NCBI RefSeq assembly: GCF_934190775.1
Contig: NZ_CAKPTG010000016.1
Location: forward strand, 1 to 61,479
Origin: an uncultured Phascolarctobacterium sp.
GTDB lineage: Bacteria > Bacillota > Negativicutes > Acidaminococcales > Acidaminococcaceae
Length of the DNA: 61,479 nucleotides
Direction of reading: 5' to 3'
Below, one piece after another: positions 32,782 to 41,606 of this stretch; within the stretch, counting starts at the first letter, position 1, and every line of letters starts with the position of its first letter. A program made the translations under genes and the position numbers. The notes beneath the pieces are model-generated. The model was not told where the DNA came from and ran no database searches. It worked only from the letters and a program-made list of their open reading frames with translations.

Positions 32782-33672
32782 TCAGACTTTCTCACGAACA
32801 TTCTTGCCTAATAAGCCGGAAGGTTTATAAAGTAAGATGATAATCAAAATACCGAATGCTGCTGCATCACGGAAGGTAGAGGAAATAAAGCCGCTGACCA
32901 TTGCTTCTACAACGCCCAGGATAATACCGCCGATCATAGCACCGGGGATAATGCCGATACCGCCAAGAACTGCGGCAACGAAGGCTTTAAGACCAGGCAT
33001 CATGCCCATCAACGGGTCAATAGAGTTATAGTAAACACCTACCAGCACGCCGCCTGCAGCTGCCAAAGCACTGCCAAGCGCAAAGGTAGTGGAAATTACA
33101 CGGTCAATGTTGATGCCCATCAGCCTTGCAGCGTCAGCATCATAAGATACAGCACGCATAGCCTTGCCGGCTTTGGTTTTGTTTACGATATAGGTAAGAA
33201 CTGCCATCAGGATAATGGCACTCAACAGGATAACAAGCTGCTGACTGTTAGCAACTAGTGGTCCAAGATGATATACAGTAGCGCCGAATACAGCGGGAAA
33301 GGTTCTCGGCTGTGGAGAAACCAGCAGAATCATGCTGTATTCCAGGAAGAAGGATACGCCGATAGCAGTAATCAAAATTGCGATACGCGGTGCATTACGC
33401 ATGGGGCGGTATGCAACACGTTCAATAATAATACCTGCGATAGCAGCGCCTGCCATCGAGAAAATAATTGCCGGAATAAACGGCAAGCCTAATTGGGTAG
33501 TAGCAAAGAAGCCAAAATAGGCACCCAACATATAAATATCGCCATGAGCAAAGTTTATCAGCTTAATGATGCCGTAGATCATGGTATAACCCAAGGCGAT
33601 CAATGCGTAGATACTGCCGAGAGATACACCATTTATCAGCTGCTGAAAAAACTGATGGATAAAAGTCTCCAT
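32782..33672 (-). CDS. livH: Branched-chain amino acid ABC transporter permease LivH
   Basis: A 296-residue permease with about eight membrane segments. LINGVSLGSIYALIALGYTMIYGIIKLINFAHGD is the LivH N-terminal signature, and VLGGIGIIPGAMIGG is the coupling loop. SD GGGAGGT precedes the ATG. It follows the first binding protein gene after a hairpin that may lower permease expression relative to the binding protein. Confidence 0.95.
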   Translation of the reverse strand: METFIHQFFQQLINGVSLGSIYALIALGYTMIYGIIKLINFAHGDIYMLGAYFGFFATTQLGLPFIPAIIFSMAGAAIAGIIIERVAYRPMRNAPRIAILITAIGVSFFLEYSMILLVSPQPRTFPAVFGATVYHLGPLVANSQQLVILLSAIILMAVLTYIVNKTKAGKAMRAVSYDADAARLMGINIDRVISTTFALGSALAAAGGVLVGVYYNSIDPLMGMMPGLKAFVAAVLGGIGIIPGAMIGGIILGVVEAMVSGFISSTFRDAAAFGILIIILLYKPSGLLGKNVREKV

Positions 33673-33733
33673 AATTTACCTCCCTAGAGATTTCAAAGAT
33701 TTGTGTAAGCGGGACACGCTTACTTAAAGGAAA

Positions 33734-33761
33734 AGGCTGTTGCTACGCAAAACAACAGCCT
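33734..33761 (-). terminator. Hairpin between binding-protein gene and livH
   Basis: AGGCTGTT (33734-33741) pairs with AACAGCCT (33754-33761), and the minus strand continues with a T-rich tail. Because livH follows in the same direction, it probably acts as a partial terminator that keeps permease levels below binding-protein levels. Confidence 0.6.
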
Positions 33762-33797
33762 CGTTGATTAAATCAGATTAACTACTAATGTAAACTA

Positions 33798-34973
33798 TCA
33801 GGGATTAACTTTAGCTTTAAAGGTTTGTTTGCCATCTTTATGTTCGATAATTACAGCACTCTTGATCGGGTTATGCTGTTCGTTAAAGGTTACTTCACCG
33901 GATACACCCTTGAAGCCTTTAATCTTAGCCATTGCTTCAGCAATTTTAGCCGGATCTGCACTGCCTGCATCTTCGATTGCTTTTGCAACCAGCAGAGCGG
34001 AATCATATGCCAATGCTGCGAATACATCCGGGTTGGTGTTGTAAGCTTTTTTGTATTCAGCTACGAACTCTTTGTTCAGATCAGAGGTATCGTCCGGAGA
34101 ATACAGGCTGGAGAAGAAGGTGTTTTCCAAAGCAGCTTTGCCGGCAATTTCAGGAAGCTTAGCGCTATCCCAGCCGTCACCACCTGCCATAGGAACGGTG
34201 ATGCCCATCTCACGAGCTTGTTTAACAATCAGACCAACCTCCTGGTAATAACCAGGGATATAGATGAAATCAGGTTGTGCAGCTTTGATTTTGGTCAAAG
34301 TAGATTTGAAGTCGGTATCCTTTTGCAGATAAGCTTCTTCAATTACAACCTGACCGCCGTTTTTAACAAAGTTCTCTTTGAAGAACTGTGCCAAGCCTTT
34401 AGCATAGTCACTTGTATTATCGATATAGATAGCAGCCTTCTTCACTTTCAGTTCATTGGAAGCAAAGCTTGCCATTACAGTACCCTGGAACGGATCAATA
34501 AAGCAGGTACGGAAGCTGTAGGGTTTAACCTGTTTAGTTTTCGGATCGAAGGTAACGTCCGGGTTAGTGCCCATCGGTGTAATATCTACAACCTTAGCAC
34601 CGTTGTTGATTGCACCGGATGCGATTACAGCAGAGGATTGGTTAGGACCGATTACTGCTACAACCTTATCCTGAGAAATCAGCTTTTGCATACCATTAGT
34701 TGCTTCGGAAGCTTCAGATTTGGTATCAGCAACAACTAAAGAAAGTTTTTTGCCACCCAGCACACCTTTTTCATTTATTTTTTTCAGTGCCAGGTCGATA
34801 CCGTTTTTACTGGAAATACCGAAGGATGCGCTGCCGCCGGTCATTTCCAGCAGGCCGCCTACCTTTATGGTATCGCCGTCAGCTCCTTTGGAGCCACCTC
34901 CGCAACCGGTCAGCGCGCTCATAAATACAGCGCCGGCTGCTAGTACAGATAACAATTTGGTTACTCTTTTCAT
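33798..34973 (-). CDS. Branched-chain amino acid binding lipoprotein, copy 1
   Basis: A 391-residue Peripla_BP_6-type binding protein with a lipobox (SALTGC, Cys24). It captures branched-chain amino acids or similar ligands for LivHMGF. Family stretches: IKVGGLLEMTGGSASFGISSKNGIDLA, AVIGPNQSSAVIASG, IYIPGYYQEVGLIVKQAREMG. Clear paralogue of the gene at 35135-36307. SD GAGGGGGAA precedes the ATG. Confidence 0.93.
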   Translation of the reverse strand: MKRVTKLLSVLAAGAVFMSALTGCGGGSKGADGDTIKVGGLLEMTGGSASFGISSKNGIDLALKKINEKGVLGGKKLSLVVADTKSEASEATNGMQKLISQDKVVAVIGPNQSSAVIASGAINNGAKVVDITPMGTNPDVTFDPKTKQVKPYSFRTCFIDPFQGTVMASFASNELKVKKAAIYIDNTSDYAKGLAQFFKENFVKNGGQVVIEEAYLQKDTDFKSTLTKIKAAQPDFIYIPGYYQEVGLIVKQAREMGITVPMAGGDGWDSAKLPEIAGKAALENTFFSSLYSPDDTSDLNKEFVAEYKKAYNTNPDVFAALAYDSALLVAKAIEDAGSADPAKIAEAMAKIKGFKGVSGEVTFNEQHNPIKSAVIIEHKDGKQTFKAKVNP

Positions 34974-35016
34974 GGTTTATTCCCCCTCAGAAATAAATAA
35001 AATATATTTTTATAGA

Positions 35017-35039
35017 GGGCGCATCCGGTAGACGCGCCC
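35017..35039 (-). terminator. Small GC-rich hairpin between the two binding-protein genes
   Basis: GGGCGC (35017-35022) pairs with GCGCCC (35034-35039). It is followed on the minus strand by AT-rich sequence without a clean T-run, so terminator strength is doubtful. Confidence 0.4.
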
Positions 35040-35134
35040 AGTCTAACTTAATAAATAACCCATGGAATAGAAGTCTTGTTATGCTTTCTGATATTTACTT
35101 GTAGAATTTTTTATGTTTATTTTTTTGTTAACAA

Positions 35135-36307
35135 TTACAGGCTGATTTTTTCAACCAGAGTCGGAGTACCGGATTCCAGACCGATAATCAGAGCAGGCAT
35201 TACCGGGTTGTGGTTAGCATCAAAGGTGAGCTTGCCGCTTGCAACCGGCAGGTCTTTGGTTTCAGCAATTGCTTTAGCCAGCTTAGTGCCATCAGTGGTG
35301 CCTGCACGTTTCAGAGCATCTGCCAGAATCAGGCCTGCATTGTAGCCCTGCATTGCGAAGATATCAGGATCTTTTTGGTATTTCTCTTTGAATTTCTTGA
35401 TGAAGTCCTGAACGGATTTGTCTTCGTCTTTAGCATTGAAGGCACTTACATAGTAGCAGCCCTTCAGAGCATCTTTACCGGCGATTTCAGCAAGTTTCGG
35501 GCTTTCCCAGCCATCGGAGCCCAGCATCGGGCAGGTAATACCGATTTCGCGAGCTTGTTTGATAATCTTGGAAACTTCTTCATAGTAACCGGGAACGTAA
35601 ATTGCTTCCGGATTAGAAGCTTTAAGCTTAGTCAGAGCGGATTTGAAGTCAACATCTTTAGCCAGAAAAGCTTCCTTAGCAACAATTTTACCGCCTTTGC
35701 CTTCCAAGGTTTTTTGGAATACCTCTGCTAAGCCTTTGGAATAGTCACTGGAGGAATCGTAGAAAATAGCTACGTTTTTAACCTTCAGAGTTTTATCGGC
35801 AAACACTGCCATTACCTGACCTTGGAACGGGTCGATGAAGCAGGCACGGAATACGAAGTCCTTTACTTTGCCGTTCTCTACGGTAATGCTCGGTGCAGTA
35901 GCAGCCGGAGCAATATGAGGAACCTTATTAGCAGTAGTAATAGGAGTTGCAGCGTTTACGCAACCGCTGGTTGCAGGTCCGACAACGGCAACTACTTTAT
36001 CCTGAGTAATCAGCTTGGTTACAGCGTTACCGGATTCAGCCGGCTCAGATTTGTTATCGCTTTCAACTACGCTGATTTTTTTACCGTTCACGCCGCCGTT
36101 TTTATTAAGTTCGTCTACAGCCAGCTTGAAGCCTTCGTTGATGGATTTACCGTAGTTAGCAACATTACCAGTTAATTCGAATGCTGCGCCAACCTTAATA
36201 GTATCTCCGGTATCAGCTTGTTTCTTTTCTCCGCCACAGCCTGTGAGCAATGCGGCGCACATCATAGCAGCCATAGCTGCAGATGCTAATTTCTTCCATT
36301 TTTTCAT
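35135..36307 (-). CDS. Branched-chain amino acid binding lipoprotein, copy 2
   Basis: A 390-residue paralogue of the preceding binding protein, with lipobox ALLTGC (Cys24), IKVGAAFELTGNVANYGKSINEGFKLAVDELNKNGG, AVVGPATSGCVNAATP and IYVPGYYEEVSKIIKQAREIG. It is the first gene of the transporter operon. Two binding proteins in tandem suggest that one transporter serves two ligand ranges, or that one copy has drifted in specificity. SD GAAAGAAGGA. Confidence 0.93.
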   Translation of the reverse strand: MKKWKKLASAAMAAMMCAALLTGCGGEKKQADTGDTIKVGAAFELTGNVANYGKSINEGFKLAVDELNKNGGVNGKKISVVESDNKSEPAESGNAVTKLITQDKVVAVVGPATSGCVNAATPITTANKVPHIAPAATAPSITVENGKVKDFVFRACFIDPFQGQVMAVFADKTLKVKNVAIFYDSSSDYSKGLAEVFQKTLEGKGGKIVAKEAFLAKDVDFKSALTKLKASNPEAIYVPGYYEEVSKIIKQAREIGITCPMLGSDGWESPKLAEIAGKDALKGCYYVSAFNAKDEDKSVQDFIKKFKEKYQKDPDIFAMQGYNAGLILADALKRAGTTDGTKLAKAIAETKDLPVASGKLTFDANHNPVMPALIIGLESGTPTLVEKISL

Positions 36308-36401
36308 TTTGAGTCCTTCTTTCCCTTAAAAATAAAATATAAAACACAGTACCGGGAGTGTTCTCAGATTCAACCACTATCCCAGCAACTTTATGTAACC
36401 A

Positions 36402-36431
36402 ATTATAGCCGTTACATTACACTTTTGTCAA
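36402..36431 (-). promoter_or_regulatory. Promoter of the liv operon
   Basis: Consensus TTGACA, 18-bp spacer, TATAAT on the minus strand, giving a leader of about 88 nt before copy 2. The rest of the 365-base gap 36308-36672 is AT-rich. On the plus strand a TATAAT at 36602-36607 is the likely -10 for the next gene. Confidence 0.85.
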
Positions 36432-36672
36432 CGAATTTTTTCATGTTCATTGTATACATGAGATTTTTACACATAAACTGATACATTTTTTATGCTTTCT
36501 ATTTTTGCGTTTATTATTTCAGTATTTTTGTGTTTCTCAAGAAAACTTTGTAGCTTTTGTGTCTTCTTGCTGCCTTTATAGCGCTCTGCCTGCAGATAGT
36601 GTATAATATAATGCATAAGAATTACTTGCTTTACAAATACAGGCAAGACTATTTATAGAACGAGAGGTATTT

Positions 36673-37086
36673 ATGAACTTTATTGCTTTATTTTTCTTGT
36701 GCGTGCGCATGTTTCATTTCATTCATTCCCGCAGAATCGCCTATCTGCTGCAGCGCTTTTCCCGGATTATCGATGAGCGACGCGCTAACCCTGGCCGCAA
36801 ACAGGTCATTATCATTGACGGCAGCGCAACAACCTTTATCATTTACTTCCTGCTGGATGTTTTCTTTCTTTTATACTGCATCTGGCTGATGCTGCACGAT
36901 GCTACCTGGACACCGGGTTTTCTGCTGCTCGTAATTGCAGCTTTGGAATCCTTCGCTATTCATGCCCGCATCAGCGGTGCCTACGACGAGGACGAGGAGG
37001 GCTTTGTCTATCCCCGCACCTGGCTGCGCTACCTCTGCTTCGGCGAGAGCATGTTTATTCTGCTGAGGCTGTTTGAGGGCGCATAA
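36673..37086 (+). CDS. Hypothetical membrane protein
   Basis: A 137-residue protein of unrecognised family. The hydrophobic stretches FIIYFLLDVFFLLYCIWLML (about 55-75) and GFLLLVIAALESFAI (about 81-97) suggest two or three membrane helices, with a basic cytosolic segment (RRIAYLLQRFSRIIDERRANPGRK) between the N-terminal helix and the rest, and an acidic loop AYDEDEEG. SD GAGAGG precedes the ATG. It is monocistronic. Confidence 0.65.
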   Translation: MNFIALFFLCVRMFHFIHSRRIAYLLQRFSRIIDERRANPGRKQVIIIDGSATTFIIYFLLDVFFLLYCIWLMLHDATWTPGFLLLVIAALESFAIHARISGAYDEDEEGFVYPRTWLRYLCFGESMFILLRLFEGA

Positions 37087-37117
37087 GAACCATACTTTAA
37101 TTGTAAAATTGAAAATA

Positions 37118-37149
37118 AAAAATCCCGGCAGCCACCTGTCGGGATTTTT
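37118..37149. terminator. Bidirectional terminator
   Basis: AAAAATCCCG (37118-37127) pairs with CGGGATTTTT (37140-37149). It serves the plus-strand membrane-protein gene and the convergent DUF4446 gene. Confidence 0.88.
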
Positions 37150-37163
37150 CTTATACTATTAAG

Positions 37164-37640
37164 TTACAAGAGTCTTTGCTCTTCCTCTGCCAGCGGATAG
37201 CTGGACTTACCGTTATCGATATCCTTGGCAAAGCAACGGCTTTCCTCTCTGCCGTAAATGCTGGTCATAATAATACCCTTATTATTCGCATCCGTAAGCA
37301 ACAGAGAATAACTCATTTCTCCGCCCATAGCGTCAAAAGCATCATAACGTACAAGTTTAACATTCTGCAGACAGTTCTGCACCTGCGTATGCAGCTTCTG
37401 GTGCTTGTCCTGCAAAGCCGCCAGCTCTGCCTGCACCGCATGCAGCTCCTGCAGCGTATCTGTCAGCACAACGTCTATATTGGCTTCCTTACCCTGAGTA
37501 AAGAAGTCGTATTTTGTTTGCAGCTTATTCAGTCTGCTACGCAGACCAAAGCACATACCCAACGCAACTAAGATAACACCCAGCAGCACAATAATTATCG
37601 CTGCTGAATGTGTATTGACAAAAAGATTTGCCTGCTCCAT
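37164..37640 (-). CDS. DUF4446 membrane-anchored coiled-coil protein
   Basis: A 158-residue protein with one N-terminal membrane helix (about 12-33), a coiled coil (about 50-95) and the C-terminal DUF4446 core (LVRYDAFDAMGGEMSYSLLLTDANNKGIIMTSIYGREESRC). DUF4446 genes commonly follow parB near oriC in Firmicutes, as here. Function unknown. The ATG (MEQAN) was chosen because GAGGGGG lies about 9 bases upstream. An ATG six codons earlier is possible. Confidence 0.8.
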   Translation of the reverse strand: MEQANLFVNTHSAAIIIVLLGVILVALGMCFGLRSRLNKLQTKYDFFTQGKEANIDVVLTDTLQELHAVQAELAALQDKHQKLHTQVQNCLQNVKLVRYDAFDAMGGEMSYSLLLTDANNKGIIMTSIYGREESRCFAKDIDNGKSSYPLAEEEQRLL

Positions 37641-37691
37641 CAACAAAAGCCCCCTCATACCAAAAGCTTATCCTAAATTCTTCTAAATACC

Positions 37692-38675
37692 TTATACGTG
37701 CAAACGCTGCGGTTCACCATTACTCGGCTTATCATCCTGGCGTCCCTGCTGCAGCACCTCATAGATGCGCTCCAGGTCCTCAGCAGAATAATATTCAATA
37801 TGAATGGTACCGCCCTGACGTCCCTGCTCATCAAGCTTAGGAACAACCTTAACCTTAGTACCCAAAAACTCTACCAGACGCTGTTCAAAGTCATGGCAGA
37901 AAATATCATTTTCGGTAGGCTCACGCTTAGGCTTCTTTTCCTTATTTTTAGCTTCTTCCTCGACAAGCTCACGCACAATTTTCAGCTTCTTGCCTTCCTT
38001 CAGCTTACGCACAACCTCTTCCGTCATACGTGAGCTCCAGCCATTGGCAATGATTGCCTCAGCTACCTCGCACATCTGCTCCTGCTTCGGTAAGCCCAAA
38101 AGCTGCTTGGCCTGGCCCATTGTCAGCACGCCATTGATAATATGCGCCTGAACCTGCTCCGGCAGGTTCAGAAGGCGCAAAATATTAGTCACTGCACTGC
38201 GGCTACGGCCTACCTTTTCAGCAGTCTGCTCCTGCGTCAGCTTAAATTCCTGCATCAGGCGGCGCAAGCCCTGCGCCTCTTCAATCGGATTCAGATCATG
38301 ACGCTGAATGTTTTCAATCAGCGCGATTTCCATCATCTTGGCATCGTCATAATCCTTGACGATAGCAGGCACCTTCGTCAATCCGGCCAACGCTGCGGCA
38401 CGCAGACGGCGTTCGCCTGCCACTAGCTCGTAGCTTCTGCCCTTTTTGCGCACTACTACAGGCTGAACAACGCCAAACTCCTTAATAGAAGCAGCCAGCT
38501 CCTGCAGCTTTTCCTCATCAAAGTTGCAGCGCGGCTGATAAGGATTCGCTGCGATATTTTTTATAAGCAGCTCCTGTGCAGCACTTGCAGGCTCCTGCGC
38601 CTTTTCTACAGCAGGGCTGGTATTTTCGCCAAAAATTGCGCCCAGGCCCTTGCCTAAGCCGCCCTTCTTACTCAT
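37692..38675 (-). CDS. parB: Chromosome partitioning protein ParB (Spo0J)
   Basis: A 327-residue CTP-dependent DNA clamp that loads at parS sites and recruits condensin near oriC. It has the N-terminal GLGKGLGAIF, NPYQPR, the CTP-binding GERRLRAA and ENIQRHDLNPIEEAQG boxes, and a central HTH (QEQTAEKVGRSRSAVTNILRLL). The ATG overlaps the end of parA by 8 bases, with SD GAGGTGAT. No consensus parS palindrome was seen in this window. Confidence 0.95.
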   Translation of the reverse strand: MSKKGGLGKGLGAIFGENTSPAVEKAQEPASAAQELLIKNIAANPYQPRCNFDEEKLQELAASIKEFGVVQPVVVRKKGRSYELVAGERRLRAAALAGLTKVPAIVKDYDDAKMMEIALIENIQRHDLNPIEEAQGLRRLMQEFKLTQEQTAEKVGRSRSAVTNILRLLNLPEQVQAHIINGVLTMGQAKQLLGLPKQEQMCEVAEAIIANGWSSRMTEEVVRKLKEGKKLKIVRELVEEEAKNKEKKPKREPTENDIFCHDFEQRLVEFLGTKVKVVPKLDEQGRQGGTIHIEYYSAEDLERIYEVLQQGRQDDKPSNGEPQRLHV

Positions 38676-39429
38676 CCTCAATCACCTCACGCGCAAAGTC
38701 CATGTACACCTGCGCACCCTTAGATTTGCTATCATAATCAATAACCGGCTGTCCGTGGCTGGGTGCTTCACTCAAGCGCACGTTACGCGGAATAATCGTC
38801 TGATACATCTTAGTCTTGAAGTACTTCTGTACCTCGTTCACAACATCCTGCGACAGATTTGTTCTGCTGTCATACATAGTCATCAGCACACCCTCCAGCT
38901 TCAAAGCAGGGTTCAGGTTACGCTGCACTAATTGAATAGTATTCATCAGCATGGTAACACCCTCCAGCGCATAAAATTCGCACTGAATCGGAATCATTAC
39001 CGAGCTGGCAGCTGTCAGACCGTTAATTGTCAGCAGGCCTAAAGACGGCGGGCAATCAATAATAACGTAATCATAATTATGTTTTACCCGTTCCAGTGAG
39101 TTTTTCAGACGACCTTCGCGGTTCATCAGTGAAACAAGCTCTATTTCCGCACCTGCAAGCTGGATGGTGGCAGGTACCAGGTCCAGACCTTTATAAGCTG
39201 TATGCTTGATTACATCCTGCATGGGTACTTCACTAATAATCGCATCATAAATACATTGCTTAATATCACGTTTATCAAAGCCAAAGCCGCTGGTAGCATT
39301 TCCCTGCGGATCACTGTCAATTAAAAGTACCTTGCGTTCCAGCGCCGCCAGACACGCAGCCAGATTTACCGCCGTAGTAGTCTTGCCAACACCACCCTTC
39401 TGGTTGGCAATAGCAATTACCTTTACCAA
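38668..39429 (-). CDS. parA: Chromosome partitioning ATPase ParA (Soj)
   Basis: A 253-residue deviant Walker ATPase that moves and positions ParB-parS complexes on the nucleoid. It shows IANQKGGVGKTTTAVNLAA (deviant Walker A), DSDPQGNATSG and IIDCPPSLGLLT. The length is standard for chromosomal Soj. First gene of parA-parB. SD GAGGTGAA. Confidence 0.96.
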   Translation of the reverse strand: MVKVIAIANQKGGVGKTTTAVNLAACLAALERKVLLIDSDPQGNATSGFGFDKRDIKQCIYDAIISEVPMQDVIKHTAYKGLDLVPATIQLAGAEIELVSLMNREGRLKNSLERVKHNYDYVIIDCPPSLGLLTINGLTAASSVMIPIQCEFYALEGVTMLMNTIQLVQRNLNPALKLEGVLMTMYDSRTNLSQDVVNEVQKYFKTKMYQTIIPRNVRLSEAPSHGQPVIDYDSKSKGAQVYMDFAREVIEDE

Positions 39430-39540
39430 TTCGCTTCACCTCGTAGTCATAGTTTATCCATTCTATTTTATCACACTTTACGTATTCATGGGAAAAGAAT
39501 TTTTGTTTATTTAATTTTGTACGCTGCTTCAGCATATCCT

Positions 39541-39587
39541 GACAGCAAAAAGCGCAGCACGCTTTCGCTTGCTGCGCTCAGGTTGCA
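39541..39587. repeat. Terminator hairpin, copy 1 of the repeat flanking AlbA_2 gene 2
   Basis: AGCGCAGCA pairs with TGCTGCGCT with a T-run on the minus-strand side. The 47 bases match 41537-41583 except for one position. It lies downstream of the AlbA_2 gene and of the short remnant at 39607. Confidence 0.9.
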
Positions 39588-39606
39588 ATGAGCTACAACT
39601 TTTTAA

Positions 39607-39715
39607 TCACTTCTGCAAATTGTCCAGCGTATAAGCACCATCATGCTGGAATTCTTTTTTCTCGAAAACCATCATATAACGATAGTCGCGACCGACAGCT
39701 TTCACAATCAAAATT
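39607..39715 (-). pseudogene. Short C-terminal gene remnant
   Basis: An open frame of 35 codons (starting at a stop-bounded position, no start or SD) reads as the end of a protein, including AVGRDYRYMMVFEKKEF and ending LDNLQK then TGA. It runs straight into the terminator copy at 39541. The family is not recognised. It looks like the tail of a gene whose front was lost, perhaps when the AlbA_2 gene arrived. The remaining sequence 39716-39847 is AT-rich and empty. Confidence 0.4.
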
Positions 39716-39847
39716 TATAGCAAATGACAAGCAAATAAAGCGATTTTATTATACGTTGTTTTTATTTATTTCAAAGCGTATATATTAAATTATTCAGAGA
39801 TATCATTGAATTATTTCTCTTTGCAGGCAAATGGCCGGCAAATAAGC

Positions 39848-41299
39848 TCAAGCCCATGCAGGTATATATTTCATATATCTATTTGAAGTAGTAGGATCTA
39901 ACGGCTTAATCAATTTCGCATTTACTGCTTCTTTAATTAATCTGGAAATACTAGCTGCTGATGTCGACTCCAAGCCAAACCTTTCTCTAAGTGAACTATT
40001 TGTCATTTGTTCTTCTTCAATGTACATAATACAAGAATGTAAATATACAGCCCATAACTTATCTTCTAAAGATAAATTATTAAACTTGACCGCAGAAAAC
40101 AACGTTACTTTAGTACTATCTTCATATAAGTTAATTTTAGGAGCAGGTAATTTTAACTTTTCACAAGCAATAACTATCTTATCCCAGCCAGTGCCAAGTT
40201 CCTCACAAATTCTAAATCTGCGCATCAAACTAGCTATTTTCTCATTACGTGATTTTGGTGGGTTATCAACTATACGCTTTATATCTACCAACGGAATCCC
40301 TGAATTTGTAATCTCTATTCTATTATTAAATATTTCTATAATCGGGCCTGTACCAGAAACAGAAAAGTCTTGATGTACCAAAGCATTCGCTACTGCTTCT
40401 CTAATTGCCAACATAGGATAAGAAACAATTTTTTCTCTAAGCCCATTGTCATCAATATTTTCTTTTGTTGGAGTTAAAGCTTCTATATATTTAAGCAAAT
40501 ACTCAAAGTCACTTGCGTAACCTTTTTTACCTATATCTTCTCGCAACATACTAAGCCTGCTATTTCCTTCGTATTGAATTATGCGCAAAGCTTTTCTCGC
40601 AAGCTTAGGAAAGTCAGCAAGTTTATTCGCTAAAAGAATCGCTCCCATATTAGTAACAGAATATAATCCATTGTCATTTTGAATTATGCAACCATCTTCT
40701 TTTAAATAATGGATGATACTTGCTCTCGATTCAGGTTGCGGAATTTTACTTAGCTCAAAATAAACACTATAATCCAAACATCTCAGAACATCTTCTGAAC
40801 TCATATCCTGTTTCGCAATCAATTCCTCGTATTTTTTATCATGCAGTCTTTTCCACAATCTTGACTGCAAAACCGGATGATCAATCAACTTCTTAGTATA
40901 ACTGCCAACTCTAATATAATCTACTTTTTTAAAAGTTACAGGATTATTAACAGCACAATGAATAATAAGAACACCAACAAATCGCCCATCAATATTAGTA
41001 ACCTGGTATTCAAAATCTGCATTTGGCGACAACGATCCTCTTAGCCAATTCTCTAATTCCTGGTTTCCCTTTTTTAATGTTTGTAAATTATACTCTGTTC
41101 CTACTATTTCATGTGTTTTATCATCTATACCCCACAAGAAATATGCATAATTCCGCTCATCTAATGTAGCACCATTAGCTAATGCGCTGATATCCGCACC
41201 AATCATATCCGGGTCATAATTATTATGTTTAAACTCAAGCCAAGGCAATTCATCTTTATACTTGCACAGTTCCTTAACCAGCAATTCTAAATTTTCCAT
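39848..41299 (-). CDS. AlbA_2/HATPase accessory protein, second copy
   Basis: A 483-residue protein of the same broad family as 7926-9359 but only distantly similar. The AlbA_2 domain (about 15-140) includes LPWLEFKHNN, FLWGIDDKTHEIVG and YIRVGSYTKKL. The HATPase_c_4-like part (about 290-390) includes LAIREAVANALVHQDFS, NNRIEITNSGIP and RICEELGTGWDKI. A winged helix closes the protein (MTNSSLRERFGLESTSAASISRLIKEA). Much more AT-rich than ychF and parA around it, with its own promoter, and flanked by duplicated ychF terminators. Role unknown; regulator or defence-related are possibilities. Confidence 0.85.
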   Translation of the reverse strand: MENLELLVKELCKYKDELPWLEFKHNNYDPDMIGADISALANGATLDERNYAYFLWGIDDKTHEIVGTEYNLQTLKKGNQELENWLRGSLSPNADFEYQVTNIDGRFVGVLIIHCAVNNPVTFKKVDYIRVGSYTKKLIDHPVLQSRLWKRLHDKKYEELIAKQDMSSEDVLRCLDYSVYFELSKIPQPESRASIIHYLKEDGCIIQNDNGLYSVTNMGAILLANKLADFPKLARKALRIIQYEGNSRLSMLREDIGKKGYASDFEYLLKYIEALTPTKENIDDNGLREKIVSYPMLAIREAVANALVHQDFSVSGTGPIIEIFNNRIEITNSGIPLVDIKRIVDNPPKSRNEKIASLMRRFRICEELGTGWDKIVIACEKLKLPAPKINLYEDSTKVTLFSAVKFNNLSLEDKLWAVYLHSCIMYIEEEQMTNSSLRERFGLESTSAASISRLIKEAVNAKLIKPLDPTTSNRYMKYIPAWA

Positions 41300-41356
41300 A
41301 GCTACAGCTCCTCTAATTCACCTATTCAGATATCTTGAAATAAATCTATTACTTTA

Positions 41357-41385
41357 ATTATAATACAGCTTTTTAAAAATGACAA
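41357..41385 (-). promoter_or_regulatory. Promoter of the second AlbA_2 gene
   Basis: TTGTCA, 17-bp spacer, TATAAT on the minus strand, 57 bases before the ATG. The rest of 41386-41536 is AT-rich with nothing recognised. Confidence 0.75.
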
Positions 41386-41536
41386 AAACAAAAATCTAAA
41401 AAAAGCTACAATCATATAAAAGCAAATCCTTCTTCAAGGAAAGAAAGCATTTTATCTTTCATATTCTTAGGCAAAATAAACATAACTATTTCAATCTGTC
41501 TAATAAAAACTAATCGGAGCATTCTCAAAATCCCCC

Positions 41537-41583
41537 GACAGCAAAAAGCGCAGCACGCTTTCGCTTGCTGCGCTCAAGTTGCA
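41537..41583. repeat. Terminator hairpin, copy 2 of the repeat flanking AlbA_2 gene 2
   Basis: The terminator of ychF on the minus strand, 23 bases past its stop, nearly identical to 39541-39587. Confidence 0.9.
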
Positions 41584-41606
41584 TATTACGCTTTTATAAA
41601 GCTTAA

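Noticed and set aside
37692..39429. parS site near parAB
   Set aside because: No sequence close to TGTTTCACGTGAAACA was found on reading this region or the rest of the window.
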